Below, one piece after another: positions 40,367-48,122 of a stretch of 64,000 nucleotides of DNA. This DNA is from Saccharopolyspora phatthalungensis (lineage in GTDB: Bacteria > Actinomycetota > Actinomycetes > Mycobacteriales > Pseudonocardiaceae), in contig NZ_JACHIW010000001.1 in the NCBI RefSeq assembly GCF_014203395.1, forward strand, positions 5,501,501 through 5,565,500. The letters run 5' to 3'. The notes under the pieces were generated by a model, which worked only from the letters and a program-made list of their open reading frames with translations, ran no database searches and had not been told where the DNA came from. Made by a program: the position numbers and the translations under genes. Within the stretch, counting starts at the first letter, position 1; each line of letters opens with the position of its first letter.

Positions 40367-40405
40367 TGCTGCTCGTAGCGCCCTCACCAGGCGTTACGAG
40401 CAGCA
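40367..40405. repeat. 16-bp hairpin with one G-U pair
   Basis: Arms 40367-40382 and 40390-40405 (TGCTGCTCGTA... and its complement) pair throughout with a single G-T position, around a 7-nt loop. It lacks a T-tract. It may be a terminator for the 101-aa gene 200 bp upstream or a structured boundary element. Confidence 0.5.
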
Positions 40406-40759
40406 CTAGCCTATCACTGGCGTTCACTGACACCCCCCTTACCGGCCAGCTCACGCACCCCTATACCCACACCTGCACACACACCCGCAGGCTCCCGGCG
40501 GCGGTCGTGCCAGGGTGCAGGTGCAGCACCGGTGGGAAGTGTCGACCCGTCGCTCGCCGCCGCCCGGATGGTCGCCACGCAGGCGCAGTGTGGGCTCGTT
40601 GCATCGCGGCCAGTGTCCGAGCTTCTCAGGGCCACACGTTGACTGAGAGGCCCTCACGCGATGCGGTAGGCGCTCACTCGTCCTGTTCGGCGAGTCCGCT
40701 CGACCTCCGGGCGGGGCTAGGTAGGATCACTGCCGGGTCGGCCGAACCCGTGCATAAGG

Positions 40760-40806
40760 AAGCGCCCGCACCCCGGTACTAGGCTTATCGGGGTACGGCG
40801 CTTTTT
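40760..40806 (+). terminator. Strong intrinsic terminator
   Basis: AAGCGCC (40760-40766) pairs with GGCGCTT (40797-40803), continued by ACCCCG/CGGGGT with one mismatch and one bulge, then TTTTT (40802-40806). It is 8 bp past the minus-strand DUF397 stop, so it may stop that operon as well as plus-strand read-through. Confidence 0.65.
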
Positions 40807-40975
40807 CGTGCAGTCAGCCCTGCGGGGTGTCGAACCGGTCGGCCTTGACTCCGCTCAGGAAGTGGCCCCACGCGGTCATGTCGAACACCAACGTGCCGCT
40901 AGCCCGGTCCTTGGTGTCCCGAACGCCCGCGAAACCAGGCGCCCCGCCGATCTCTACGCAATTTTCCTTTTCACT

Positions 40976-40989
40976 TGAGGTGATCTCAG
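40976..40989. repeat. Left terminal inverted repeat of the IS
   Basis: TGAGGTGATCTCAG, perfect complement of the right end. The flanking CT at 40974-40975 is the target duplication. Confidence 0.85.
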
Positions 40990-41825
40990 TGGATTTTGCC
41001 GTGTTCGTGGCGGGTGAGGGTGAGCGCGGCTTGGACGATGGTGGTGATCTTGCGGGGGCTGGCGGTGATGTGTTGGAGGGTGCGCCAGCGTTGGGTGAGC
41101 AGGGCGAAGCCGCGTTCGCAGAGTGCGCGTAGGCCTCTGAGCAGGGCGTTGTAGGTTTTGTTGTCGATATCCAGTGGGCAGCCCTTGGGGGCGCTTTTGC
41201 TGTGTTTGATCGGGGTGAACACCCCGATGCCGGAGCCCTGGAATCCGCCGTCGCCCAGGGTCGGTAGGTCGAGTTCGGAATAGGCCCAGTACAGGGCGCC
41301 CAGGACGTGCTCTTGGGCGCTGGTGCTGTCGTGGACGCTGCCGGGTTCCACCGGTGAGGTCCACAGTGGGAATCCGGTGGGGTCGGTGATCATCAGGACG
41401 TTGCCGCCCTGGGTGTGGTGTTTGCCGGAAAACCACCGGTCGATGAGGATGCCGTTTTTGTTCTCGGTGGTTTCGCCGAGGCGGTCGGTGCTGAACAGTT
41501 TGCCGTCCACCATGACGTAGGCCGCCCCCTGCCCGGCGGCGTCTTCGAGTGCTTCGTGCAGATCAGGGGCCTGATCAGCGAGGACGTCGATGACCTCGTC
41601 GATATAGCGGTACCCGGTGGCGCGGCCGATGTTGTTGTCCCTGGCCAGTTTCGGGATCGGGGTGCGGTCGAGGAACCACCGCAGCCCCAGAACCGCCTGT
41701 TTGAACGGGGTCAACGCCCGTCGCCCGCGCGGGGTGAGGCGCCGGCGGCGTTCGGCGGCCAGCAGCCGCGACAGGTAGTGGGTGAGTTCGTCGTCGACAT
41801 CGAGCGTGGCAGTATAGGTAATCAC
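40986..41825 (-). CDS. IS5-family DDE transposase
   Basis: This 279-aa transposase of the DDE_4 type has an N-terminal helix-turn-helix-like region (IPKLARDNNIGRATGYRYI, residues 57-75). The catalytic acids are Asp107 in VMVDGKL, Asp192 in LGDGGFQG and Glu237 in LCERGFALL. GKHHTQGGNVL is typical of the group. Length is complete and no frameshift is seen, so the element may be active. Confidence 0.92.
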   Translation of the reverse strand: MITYTATLDVDDELTHYLSRLLAAERRRRLTPRGRRALTPFKQAVLGLRWFLDRTPIPKLARDNNIGRATGYRYIDEVIDVLADQAPDLHEALEDAAGQGAAYVMVDGKLFSTDRLGETTENKNGILIDRWFSGKHHTQGGNVLMITDPTGFPLWTSPVEPGSVHDSTSAQEHVLGALYWAYSELDLPTLGDGGFQGSGIGVFTPIKHSKSAPKGCPLDIDNKTYNALLRGLRALCERGFALLTQRWRTLQHITASPRKITTIVQAALTLTRHEHGKIH

Positions 41826-41940
41826 GTGGGGTCCTTGGTAACGAAGACGATCTTGTAGCGAGACCTTCTTCTACCAGGACCCCACGTCCTGTCTCCACAA
41901 CCCCCTGCTCACAAGCCTCCCGCACCCCGCCCCCATTTCT

Positions 41941-41954
41941 CTGAGATCACCTCA
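41941..41954. repeat. Right terminal inverted repeat of the IS
   Basis: CTGAGATCACCTCA, perfect complement of the left end, followed by the duplicated CT at 41955-41956. Confidence 0.85.
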
Positions 41955-41990
41955 CTGCGCGAACTCTTTCGCCAGTTGTCGAACTGCATT

Positions 41991-42833
41991 TCACTCCTGA
42001 CTCTCATGCTTGGCCACATAGGACTCAATGACCTCAAGCGAGTCGTCTTGATTTAAGGCGACCTCGTCGAGTATTTCGATCGCGTCAAGAAATGGTTGTA
42101 CGTCCTCCTTTTCGGAGAGGAATGCGCCCGAGTGGCGCTGTTCTACATGTGCGACCGGCGAGTCTCGGATGAACTCGATCACCGAGAACCCGCCCGACAT
42201 CACCGTATGTGCACCAGCCGAGAACGGGATCACGCGAGGCGTGATGTTCGCCCGCTCTGCTGCTGACGCGAGGTGTCGCAACTGCTCGGCCATGACCGAC
42301 GGGCCGCCGACGCTTCGCGCGAACGCAGCCTCGTCGAAGTACGCGATCAGCTCGACCGGGTCCGACTGAGTCAGGATGCCCTGCCGAACCTGACGCACGT
42401 TGACGTACCGCTCAATCTGGTAGGCTTGCACGCCGAGTTTCGGCAGCAATGCGCGCGTGTAGCCCCGCGTTTGCAGCAGCCCCGGAACGAGCATCGTTGT
42501 CGCATTGGTGATCCGCCGGGCTCGTTGCTCCGCGTCAATGAGCGCGGTGTTCTGCGTGGTCAGTTCTAGTCCAACTTCCCACCATGCAGGCTGGTCGATA
42601 TCGCGAGCGAGCTTGAGAAGCCGTTCGCGATCTTCGCCTATGACGCCAACGATCGCCAGTATTGCCGAAAGGTCCGCTTCGTTAGGCGTGAATTTGGCCA
42701 ACTCGCAGCGGCTCACCTTGTTTTCGGATTAACCGAGCTTTTCGCCGACTTGGCGCATCGATAGCTGCGCAGCCTTGCGGGCGGCGCGCAGTTCTTTCGC
42801 TAGCGCACGTGCGCGGGGCGTCGCGGTCGTCAT
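41991..42833 (-). pseudogene. WhiJ-type HTH/DUF5753 regulator with an in-frame stop
   Basis: The 280-codon frame begins at ATG 42833 with an Arg/Ala-rich HTH (RARALAKELRAARKAAQLS). It has a TAA at 42729-42731 (codon 35) where relatives have a Trp-Ser in the recognition helix, then continues uninterrupted with ENKVSRCE and the DUF5753 domain (WWEVGLELT, MLVPGLLQTRGY, GGPSVMAEQLRHL). A GTG at 42716 would give only the ligand domain. Both it and the downstream DUF397 partner are broken, so the pair looks defunct unless the stop is a sequencing error. Confidence 0.82.
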
Positions 42834-43027
42834 GTGGCCACCTTAGAGCTAGATCAGCCGCAGCCAGTGCACGGCCCGCGAGGGCTCGTCACCTGATAGT
42901 ACCAATGGTGCCGTCTTGCGAGTCTCACACATGCTTTGAGAGTCTCTCACTGGTTGTAAGAGCAGCACCCAACGTAGCCCCTGAGCCACAGGCCGTAAAC
43001 GGCGGGGAGGGCGGCGACACCGAGGGG

Positions 43028-43561
43028 ATGGGGCCGCTCGCGCTGGTCGCGGTCGCCTGCGCGGCCGGCTCAATCGCCCCGCGGCGGCACGGGTCGGTCG
43101 CTGAACACCTGTCCGACTGGTGGGTGATCGCGCGCGGCCTCGCCAACGGACGACGGAACCGGCTGCACAAGCCTGTGCACCGAGGCGGTGCTCGCTGTGG
43201 CCGCGCCGACCGTGCCGCCGACGCAGCCGAGCCTGCGCCCGACCTGCCCGACGAGCTCGCGGCGAAGCTGCCGCCCGTCGGTGCCCCACAACGGGAGCCC
43301 CCAGCAGCCGAGTCCGGCCGCGCGTACTCCTACGGCCTCGCGATGATCGGCGACGAGGCTTCGCACCTGGTCGAGCCGGACGCGATCCGCAGCACGCTCG
43401 ACGGTCGCAGCGTGGCTCAAACGCTGTGCTGTCACCTCGCGTGGGGTCCGCTGAGCGATCCCGTGGGCGGGTTCCCAGTCTGCGGCGAGTGCTTCGAAAT
43501 TGCCCTCGGCATCTCTGAGAAGAAACTTCGAGCTCTGCTCATTCGGAAAGGAATCATTTAG
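43028..43561 (+). CDS. Hypothetical protein with C-terminal Cys motifs (177 aa)
   Basis: The Arg/Ala-rich N-terminal half is followed by a conserved-looking C-terminal domain with LCCHLAWG and CGECFEIALGISEKKLRALL, which could form a zinc site. The start is uncertain; the frame is open from 42809. It overlaps the next start by one base. No function is recognised. It is the first of four tightly packed small genes leading to the radical-SAM gene. Confidence 0.55.
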   Translation: MGPLALVAVACAAGSIAPRRHGSVAEHLSDWWVIARGLANGRRNRLHKPVHRGGARCGRADRAADAAEPAPDLPDELAAKLPPVGAPQREPPAAESGRAYSYGLAMIGDEASHLVEPDAIRSTLDGRSVAQTLCCHLAWGPLSDPVGGFPVCGECFEIALGISEKKLRALLIRKGII

Positions 43562-43746
43562 TGCCGCGTTTGATCTCGGGCGAGACTCGTGACCGCGTAG
43601 TTCGCTTGTACGACAACGGAAAAGACCCGTCGATCCGGGAGCTGGCCCGCAAGTTTCACGTGTCCTACTCGACGATGCGCACCGCGCTTGTTGAGGCGGG
43701 CGTGACGATGCGCCCCTCGGGGAGCCCGAGCAAAACGGCGAGCTGA
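43561..43746 (+). CDS. Small helix-turn-helix protein (61 aa)
   Basis: The product is essentially one resolvase/Hin-type HTH (IRELARKFHVSYSTMRTALVEAGV, residues about 25-48). The GTG overlaps the upstream stop. It probably binds DNA and could regulate this locus. Confidence 0.68.
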   Translation: MPRLISGETRDRVVRLYDNGKDPSIRELARKFHVSYSTMRTALVEAGVTMRPSGSPSKTAS

Positions 43747-43889
43747 TGCCGAGCCCGTTACCGCGGCCGGAACCGCCAACCGACCTCGTACTGCAGTGGC
43801 GAACGTTCGAACCACCGGGCGGCTGGGTGCCCGCCGAACCAGCTCAGCGACCACGAGAAGCGCGATCGCACGGAGGGAAATCGCAGTGA
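43746..43889 (+). CDS. Very small protein (47 aa)
   Basis: The ATG overlaps the HTH-gene stop (TGATG), and the stop overlaps the next ATG, so it fits the coupled chain. Pro-rich with LQWRTFEPPGGWVP. No homology is recognised; a real small gene is plausible. Confidence 0.45.
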   Translation: MPSPLPRPEPPTDLVLQWRTFEPPGGWVPAEPAQRPREARSHGGKSQ

Positions 43890-44143
43890 TGACAGGGAAA
43901 CATCGTCGCGGGTTCGTTGGCGCCGGGTTCAAGGTGACATTGTCGGGCGATCTGTTCGAGGAACCCTGCCGCAACTGGTTCACCCCTGTCGTGCCCGCTG
44001 AGCCCAGCCCGACCACTCCGTCACTGGCGGATGAGAAAGCGCTCGATGCCGAACGCCGCGCCGCGAGCGCGGTCGCGTTCACCCGTACTGCGAGGTCCCG
44101 CGAGGTTCTTCGCGCTGCGCTCGATGGCTTGTCCCGAATCTGA
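43889..44143 (+). CDS. Hypothetical protein (84 aa)
   Basis: GGAGGG lies upstream and the start overlaps the preceding 47-aa gene. The basic N-terminus is followed by FKVTLSGDLFEEPCRNWFTP and a helical Ala/Arg-rich C-terminus. No domain is recognised. It ends 39 bp before the radical-SAM gene, so it may belong to the same operon. Confidence 0.5.
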   Translation: MTGKHRRGFVGAGFKVTLSGDLFEEPCRNWFTPVVPAEPSPTTPSLADEKALDAERRAASAVAFTRTARSREVLRAALDGLSRI

Positions 44144-44182
44144 GGGAAGGCCCGCGGTGGAGACACGATAGGGAGGAACAGC

Positions 44183-45288
44183 GTGCACGAACTGATCGCA
44201 TCCCCGTTTCTTGATCATCACCTGCTGTTGCGGCCGGGAAGACAGCAGGGGCTCAAGATTCCGACGAGCAAGTACCGGGAACTGCAGCAGACCCGCGTCG
44301 ACCAGCCGTGCCCCTCGTGGCTGGTCGACGCCGCCCACCGGGCGTGGGCGCTCGACCTGAACGAGCGCCGGACGGGCGAGACGGTGCTCGTCCGGCAGCC
44401 CTCGCCCTACGGCTACGCCCGCGCGTCCTACGAGTTGAACCTCGGGTGCAACTACGATTGCCCGTTCTGCTACCTCGCAAGAAGCGGTTCGAGGGGCTCG
44501 GATGGCAGGACCGGGCGCGGCTGCTCCGCATCATGCGTGACGCCGGGGTCTTGTGGCTGCAGCTCACCGGCGGCGAACCGCTGATCGACCCGCTGTTCCT
44601 TGAGGTCTACGCCTTGGCCTACGAGCTCGGGATGATGCTCACGATCAGCACGAACGGCTCGCGCCTGCACAACTCGACGATTCTCGACCTGCTCACGCGC
44701 TACCTGCCCTACCGGGTCGTCGTGAGCATCTACGGCGCCACGGAAGCCACTTACGACGGCGTGACGCAGCGCCGCGGAACGTTCAAGCTGTTCCGGCGTG
44801 GCCTCGCCGCCGCCCGCGAAGCGGGTTTGCCGTTGCGGTTCAACGTGATCGTGGTCGAGGACAACAAGCACGAGGAAGCCGAAATGCGGGCGCTCGCCGA
44901 CGGGTTCGGCGACGACCACCACGTCTACAGCAACATCTCGCCGACAATCCACAGCGGGCCGGAGAGCCTGACGTCGCAGTCAACCGAGCACCTGCGCGCC
45001 CGCACGCCCTTCACCGGGTGCAACGCCGGGGTAACCCACTTCCACGCCGACCCGTTCGGCCGGGCGTCGATCTGCAAAGTCGGCCGAGACGAGCAGGTCG
45101 ACCTGATCGCCGAAGGAATCGAGGGGCTCTCACAGCTCCCGCCGATTGCGGACAAGTTGATGCTTCGCACCGGCGGGTGTTCGGGGTGTGCCCTGCAGGG
45201 CTCGTGTGGGGTCTGCAGGCCGCTCGCGAAGCGCTACCAAGAGGCAAACGCGCCCTTGGCTAGCTACTGCCAGCAGGGAGGGAGGTGA
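44183..45288 (+). pseudogene. Radical-SAM/SPASM peptide-modifying enzyme, frameshifted
   Basis: The GTG start has GGGAGGAAC upstream. The frame reaches the radical-SAM cysteines CNYDCPFC (C89, C93, C96) and then breaks. One base is missing at about 44477-44478, and the alternative frame continues from KKRFEGLGW through LTGGEPLID and a Cys-rich SPASM-like C-terminus (GGCSGCALQGSCGVC) to 45288. Corrected length is about 368 aa. Such enzymes install thioether or other crosslinks in ribosomal peptides, and a candidate precursor follows 5 bp later. Sequencing error or true decay cannot be separated here. Confidence 0.82.
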
Positions 45289-45293
45289 ACCCT

Positions 45294-45425
45294 ATGCCCG
45301 CCGTCCTGGTGACGCTCGAACCTCCGTCAAAGGAGCCGGAAGAGATCGAGTTCGTCCCGAATCTGGACGTGCTTTCTGAGTCGAACAGGTGCTCGTGCAC
45401 CTCAAGTGATGACAATCCGTACTGA
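45294..45425 (+). CDS. Candidate RiPP precursor peptide (43 aa)
   Basis: A short gene with an excellent ribosome site (GGGAGGGAGGTGAA) lies 5 bp after the radical-SAM stop. The leader-like first 28 residues are acidic and contain FVPNLDVLSE. The tail has RCSCTSSDDNPY with two Cys, a Thr and Ser that could be crosslinked. The NLDV stretch recalls leaders of FxLD-type lanthipeptides, although no lanthipeptide synthetase is present. A 16-bp terminator follows immediately, so the peptide can be made in excess over the downstream kinase. Identification rests on size, position and composition. Confidence 0.62.
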   Translation: MPAVLVTLEPPSKEPEEIEFVPNLDVLSESNRCSCTSSDDNPY

Positions 45426-45441
45426 TCGACAACGCCGCCAC

Positions 45442-45483
45442 CCGAACGGGTCTGCACGCCGCGCCGTGTGCAGGCCCGTTCGG
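45442..45483 (+). terminator. Terminator/attenuator after the precursor gene
   Basis: The 16-bp stem CCGAACGGGTCTGCAC (45442-45457) with its complement (45468-45483) has one G-T pair and a 10-nt loop. It lies 16 bp after the peptide stop and about 58 bp before the kinase start. Confidence 0.7.
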
Positions 45484-45540
45484 TCGTCTCGTTAGCCTCT
45501 CCGCCGACGGGCAACCACAGAAGCAAGGGAACAGAACGCA

Positions 45541-46370
45541 TGGCGCTAGCTCGCGTCGACTGGCAAGACGTGTCCCCGCACGTTCGCGAGGTCATCGAAT
45601 CGCGGACCGGCCCGGTGCGGTCGGCGCGGACGGTGTCGGCCGGGAAGCATTCGGCGGTCGCGCTGCTGCTGGACAGCTCCGGGGGACGGGTGTTCGTCAA
45701 GGGGCTCCGTACCGATCACGTAGGCATCATGACGCAGGCGCGCGAAGCGGTCATCGCGCCGTTCGTGGGGGCGGTGTCGCCGCGCCTGCTGTGGTGGGTC
45801 GAGGCTGACGGGTGGGATCTGCTCGGCTTCGAGTGGATTGAGGGGCGCCACGCCGACTACCGTCCCGGTTCGCCTGATCTTCCGGCCGTCGTCGAGATGA
45901 TGCAGCGGCTCGGCACCATCACCTGCCCGGACCTGCCGGAGGTCAAGCGGCCGGAGAAGCGGTGGCGCAAGTACGTCGACGACCCGGCCGAGCTTGAGAT
46001 GCTCACCGGCTCGACGCTGCTGCACACCGACTACAACCCGGCGAACGTGCTGATCGACAGCTCGGGGACGGCGCACCTGATCGACTGGGCGTGGCCCACA
46101 CGAGGCGCCGCGTTCATCGACCCGTGCGTGCTGGTGTACCGGCTGATCGCCGACGGGCACACGCCCGCCACCGCCGAGGCGTGGGTGCGCGACACCCCGG
46201 CGTGGGCAACCGCGTTGGCCGAGGCGATCGACGTATTCGCCCGCGCCAACGCCCGCGTGTGGGATGAGCTCGCCGCCGAGGCGCCCGAGGACCGGTGGAA
46301 ACGGAAGATGTCCGAGGTCACCCGCGAGTGGGCGGAGAGCCGCCGAGGCACCGCGCGAACGTCGAGGTAG
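45541..46370 (+). CDS. APH-type phosphotransferase
   Basis: This 276-aa aminoglycoside-phosphotransferase-fold kinase has VFVKG (Lys54), the catalytic loop LLHTDYNPANVL (Asp164, Asn169) and LIDWAW (Asp182). It lacks signals for a known antibiotic substrate. Following a radical-SAM enzyme and short peptide gene, it may phosphorylate the peptide, act in self-protection or be unrelated. The terminator upstream suggests reduced expression by read-through. Confidence 0.82.
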
Positions 46371-46456
46371 CGGTTCCGCAGGTGCGTACCGGCGGGTGTC
46401 GGGGGTGACGGGCATGATCGGCGCTCGTCACTGTCCGCCCGTTCGAGGGGGCGCCG

Positions 46457-47221
46457 TTGGCATCCGCAGTGGAACAGCTCGGCCAGGCGATCGCGACCGC
46501 GGTGAGCAAGATCAAGGCGGCGGCCGGTGCCCTCACCGAAGCGATCGAGCGGTGCGAAGAGGGAAACGAGCACCTCGCGACGGCGCTGCAGGGCGCGGCC
46601 GACGACGAGGTGCTCGCCGCCGCGCAAGCCCAGCAGGCCGTGCCGCAGGAACTCGCGACGGTGCGTCAACAGGTGCAGGCGATCGAGGCGCAGCTCGACG
46701 CCTACCGGGAACGAAACGGGATTCCCTCGGGCGCCCCGCCGAGCGCCACGGCGGCCCCCGCTTCGCCCGCGACCAGCTCGGCGGCATCCGGCTCGGCGCC
46801 GTCGGCCCCGGCCCGCTCGGACCTACCGTGCCCGCCGCAGCCGGGTAAGACGCACGGCCGGTGGATCAACAGCGACGGCGACACGGTGAAGCTGGAAAGC
46901 GGCAAGGGCGGCGAGTACTACGAGGCCACTCGGCAGCTCGCCGTCGAGCACGGGCTCACGCGCGGCCACGTCAACGCGGAACCGGCGATTGCCCGCCACG
47001 TCGAGACGCAGTTCGTCGCCCGGATGATCGACCAGAACATCACCGAGGCCGAGATCGAGATCAATCGCCCGGTGTGCGGCACGACCCCGAAAGATCAGCA
47101 GTGGCCGAACACCTGCGACCAGTGGCTTTCGAGGTTCCTGCCGGAAGGGTGGAAACTGACAGTGAAGGACGGATCGAGCCCGGACGGGCGCCGCTACGTC
47201 GGGCGGAAGGTGAAGGAATGA
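46457..47221 (+). CDS. DddA-type (SCP1.201-like) deaminase toxin candidate
   Basis: The 254-aa product has an N-terminal coiled-coil/helical region (residues about 1-85), a Pro/Ala/Ser linker (90-122) and a C-terminal deaminase domain. HVE (His181, Glu183) supplies the zinc and catalytic residues, and PVC (Cys207) with TC (Cys220) plus FLPEGWKLTV fit the SCP1.201-like/DddA family, whose founder deaminates cytosine in double-stranded DNA. The TTG start follows GAGGGGG. The stop overlaps an Imm1-like gene. The helical N-terminus resembles that of polymorphic toxins exported by type VII-like routes; the export route here is unknown. Confidence 0.78.
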   Translation: MASAVEQLGQAIATAVSKIKAAAGALTEAIERCEEGNEHLATALQGAADDEVLAAAQAQQAVPQELATVRQQVQAIEAQLDAYRERNGIPSGAPPSATAAPASPATSSAASGSAPSAPARSDLPCPPQPGKTHGRWINSDGDTVKLESGKGGEYYEATRQLAVEHGLTRGHVNAEPAIARHVETQFVARMIDQNITEAEIEINRPVCGTTPKDQQWPNTCDQWLSRFLPEGWKLTVKDGSSPDGRRYVGRKVKE

Positions 47222-47652
47222 GCATCACGGCAGGTTGGGCAGTGATCGGCCTCGACGGCTCGTATCAAGGTCTGAACGCGACCCTGAACACCCCGGACGA
47301 AGTCGCCGGGTTCGTCAAGCAGCTCGCCGACCCACAAGCGGACTCGGCCCGGCTGGTGCACAACGGCCGCCCGCTGTGGGACGCGGAAACGAACTTTCCC
47401 GATCACGACGTGTTCGCCGCCATCGTCGACGGGTTCGGCTACCTCTCCTACCAAGACGCCACCCGCGGCAAGGCATACCCCGAGGGCGATCCCGCCTCGG
47501 AAGGCTGCGAGTTCGACGACGATGACTTTCCGCCCGGTTCCGGCCTGCCTGTCGAGCGGTTCGCCGAGGTGCTCGTCGAGTTCCTCCGCACTGCCGACCG
47601 GCCCGCCTCGGTGACGTGGCGCGACCTGTACCCCGAGGCCACGGGCGAATGA
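47218..47652 (+). CDS. Imm1-like immunity protein for the deaminase
   Basis: This 144-aa acidic cytosolic protein has the Imm1-like pattern: LVHNGRPLW, FPDHDVFAAIVDGFGYLSYQD and a C-terminal VTWRDLYPE. The ATG overlaps the deaminase stop (ATGA), the normal order for toxin-immunity pairs. A strong terminator follows, closing the unit. The assignment comes from overlap, composition and family resemblance, not from a search. Confidence 0.7.
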   Translation: MSITAGWAVIGLDGSYQGLNATLNTPDEVAGFVKQLADPQADSARLVHNGRPLWDAETNFPDHDVFAAIVDGFGYLSYQDATRGKAYPEGDPASEGCEFDDDDFPPGSGLPVERFAEVLVEFLRTADRPASVTWRDLYPEATGE

Positions 47653-47739
47653 GCCGCTCGACGCCGGTCACGTTCCGCGCTGGCCGGCGCGAGCGCAGCG
47701 TGACGAGCTGCAGGTCGACGACCTGCCCGTGAACATGAC

Positions 47740-47801
47740 GAAACGCCCCCGCCCGCGTCCGGTTGCGGGCACACAACCGGGAGTGCAGGCGGGGGCGTTT
47801 C
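47740..47801. terminator. Bidirectional terminator
   Basis: The 14-bp outer arms GAAACGCCCCCGCC (47740-47753) and its perfect complement (47788-47801) enclose a second stem CCGGTTG/CAACCGG. It lies between the deaminase/immunity pair and the convergent lysis genes. Confidence 0.85.
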
Positions 47802-47837
47802 GGTGCCCGGCGGTAGCGAACCGGGCCATTCAGGGGG

Positions 47838-48122
47838 CTACTCGCCGGGCCGGGTCGGTGGCGCGGCGGGCACGAGCGGGGTGCCGTCGGTGGCACGGGG
47901 CCGGGCGAGGCTGGTCACCTTCCGGCGCGTCCACCAGGTCAACGCGACCGAGGCCAGCACACCCACGACGGACACGATCGAGGCGAGGGTCGCGTCGTCG
48001 AGGGCGAGCCACCCGGCGCCGACGAGGGCGACCAAGATGACGCGCACCACCTCGGCGATCGCGGCCGGTTCGGTCTGCGTCGGCAAGCCCGCCGGTTGGG
48101 CTCGGTGTGCGGGTTCGCTCAC
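47838..48122 (-). CDS. Phage-type holin
   Basis: This 94-aa protein has two hydrophobic helices (residues about 25-42 and 48-64) separated by a short polar turn and a C-terminal tail with TRRKVTSLARP, as in many actinophage holins. The start overlaps the endolysin stop (ATGA). It would form membrane pores for lysis. Confidence 0.7.
   Translation of the reverse strand: MSEPAHRAQPAGLPTQTEPAAIAEVVRVILVALVGAGWLALDDATLASIVSVVGVLASVALTWWTRRKVTSLARPRATDGTPLVPAAPPTRPGE

Larger units (their letters stand above)
40167..40813. other. Intergenic boundary region of the accessory island
   Basis: About 650 bp with no credible gene. It contains a 16-bp hairpin (40367-40405) and a strong plus-strand terminator (40760-40806), described separately, plus a CA/AC-rich low-complexity run near 40450-40490. 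This is a reasonable place for the left boundary of the island, but I found no direct repeat matching the right side. Confidence 0.55.
40976..41954 (-). mobile_element. IS5-family insertion sequence (979 bp)
   Basis: The element is bounded by perfect 14-bp inverted repeats TGAGGTGATCTCAG (40976-40989 and 41941-41954) and flanked by the 2-bp direct repeat CT. It contains one DDE transposase gene whose stop lies inside the left repeat. The short duplication and DDE_4-type transposase place it in IS5, probably near the IS427/ISL2 groups. It interrupts a DUF397 gene. Confidence 0.88.
40814..41989 (-). pseudogene. DUF397 gene split by an IS5-family insertion
   Basis: The first 12 codons (41989-41955) and the remaining codons (40975-40814) of a DUF397 gene flank an insertion sequence. 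Removing the IS and one copy of the 2-bp target duplication restores an uninterrupted 63-codon frame beginning MQFDNWRKSSRS, with ENCVEI and the WGHFLSGVKADRF end expected for DUF397. DUF397 proteins partner WhiJ-type HTH regulators in actinomycete development; that HTH gene lies 2 bp upstream and carries its own stop codon. Confidence 0.88.

Noticed and set aside
40450..40495. CA-rich run as a possible repeat array or CRISPR
   Set aside because: No regular repeat-spacer structure; simple low-complexity sequence. No CRISPR array was seen anywhere in the window.
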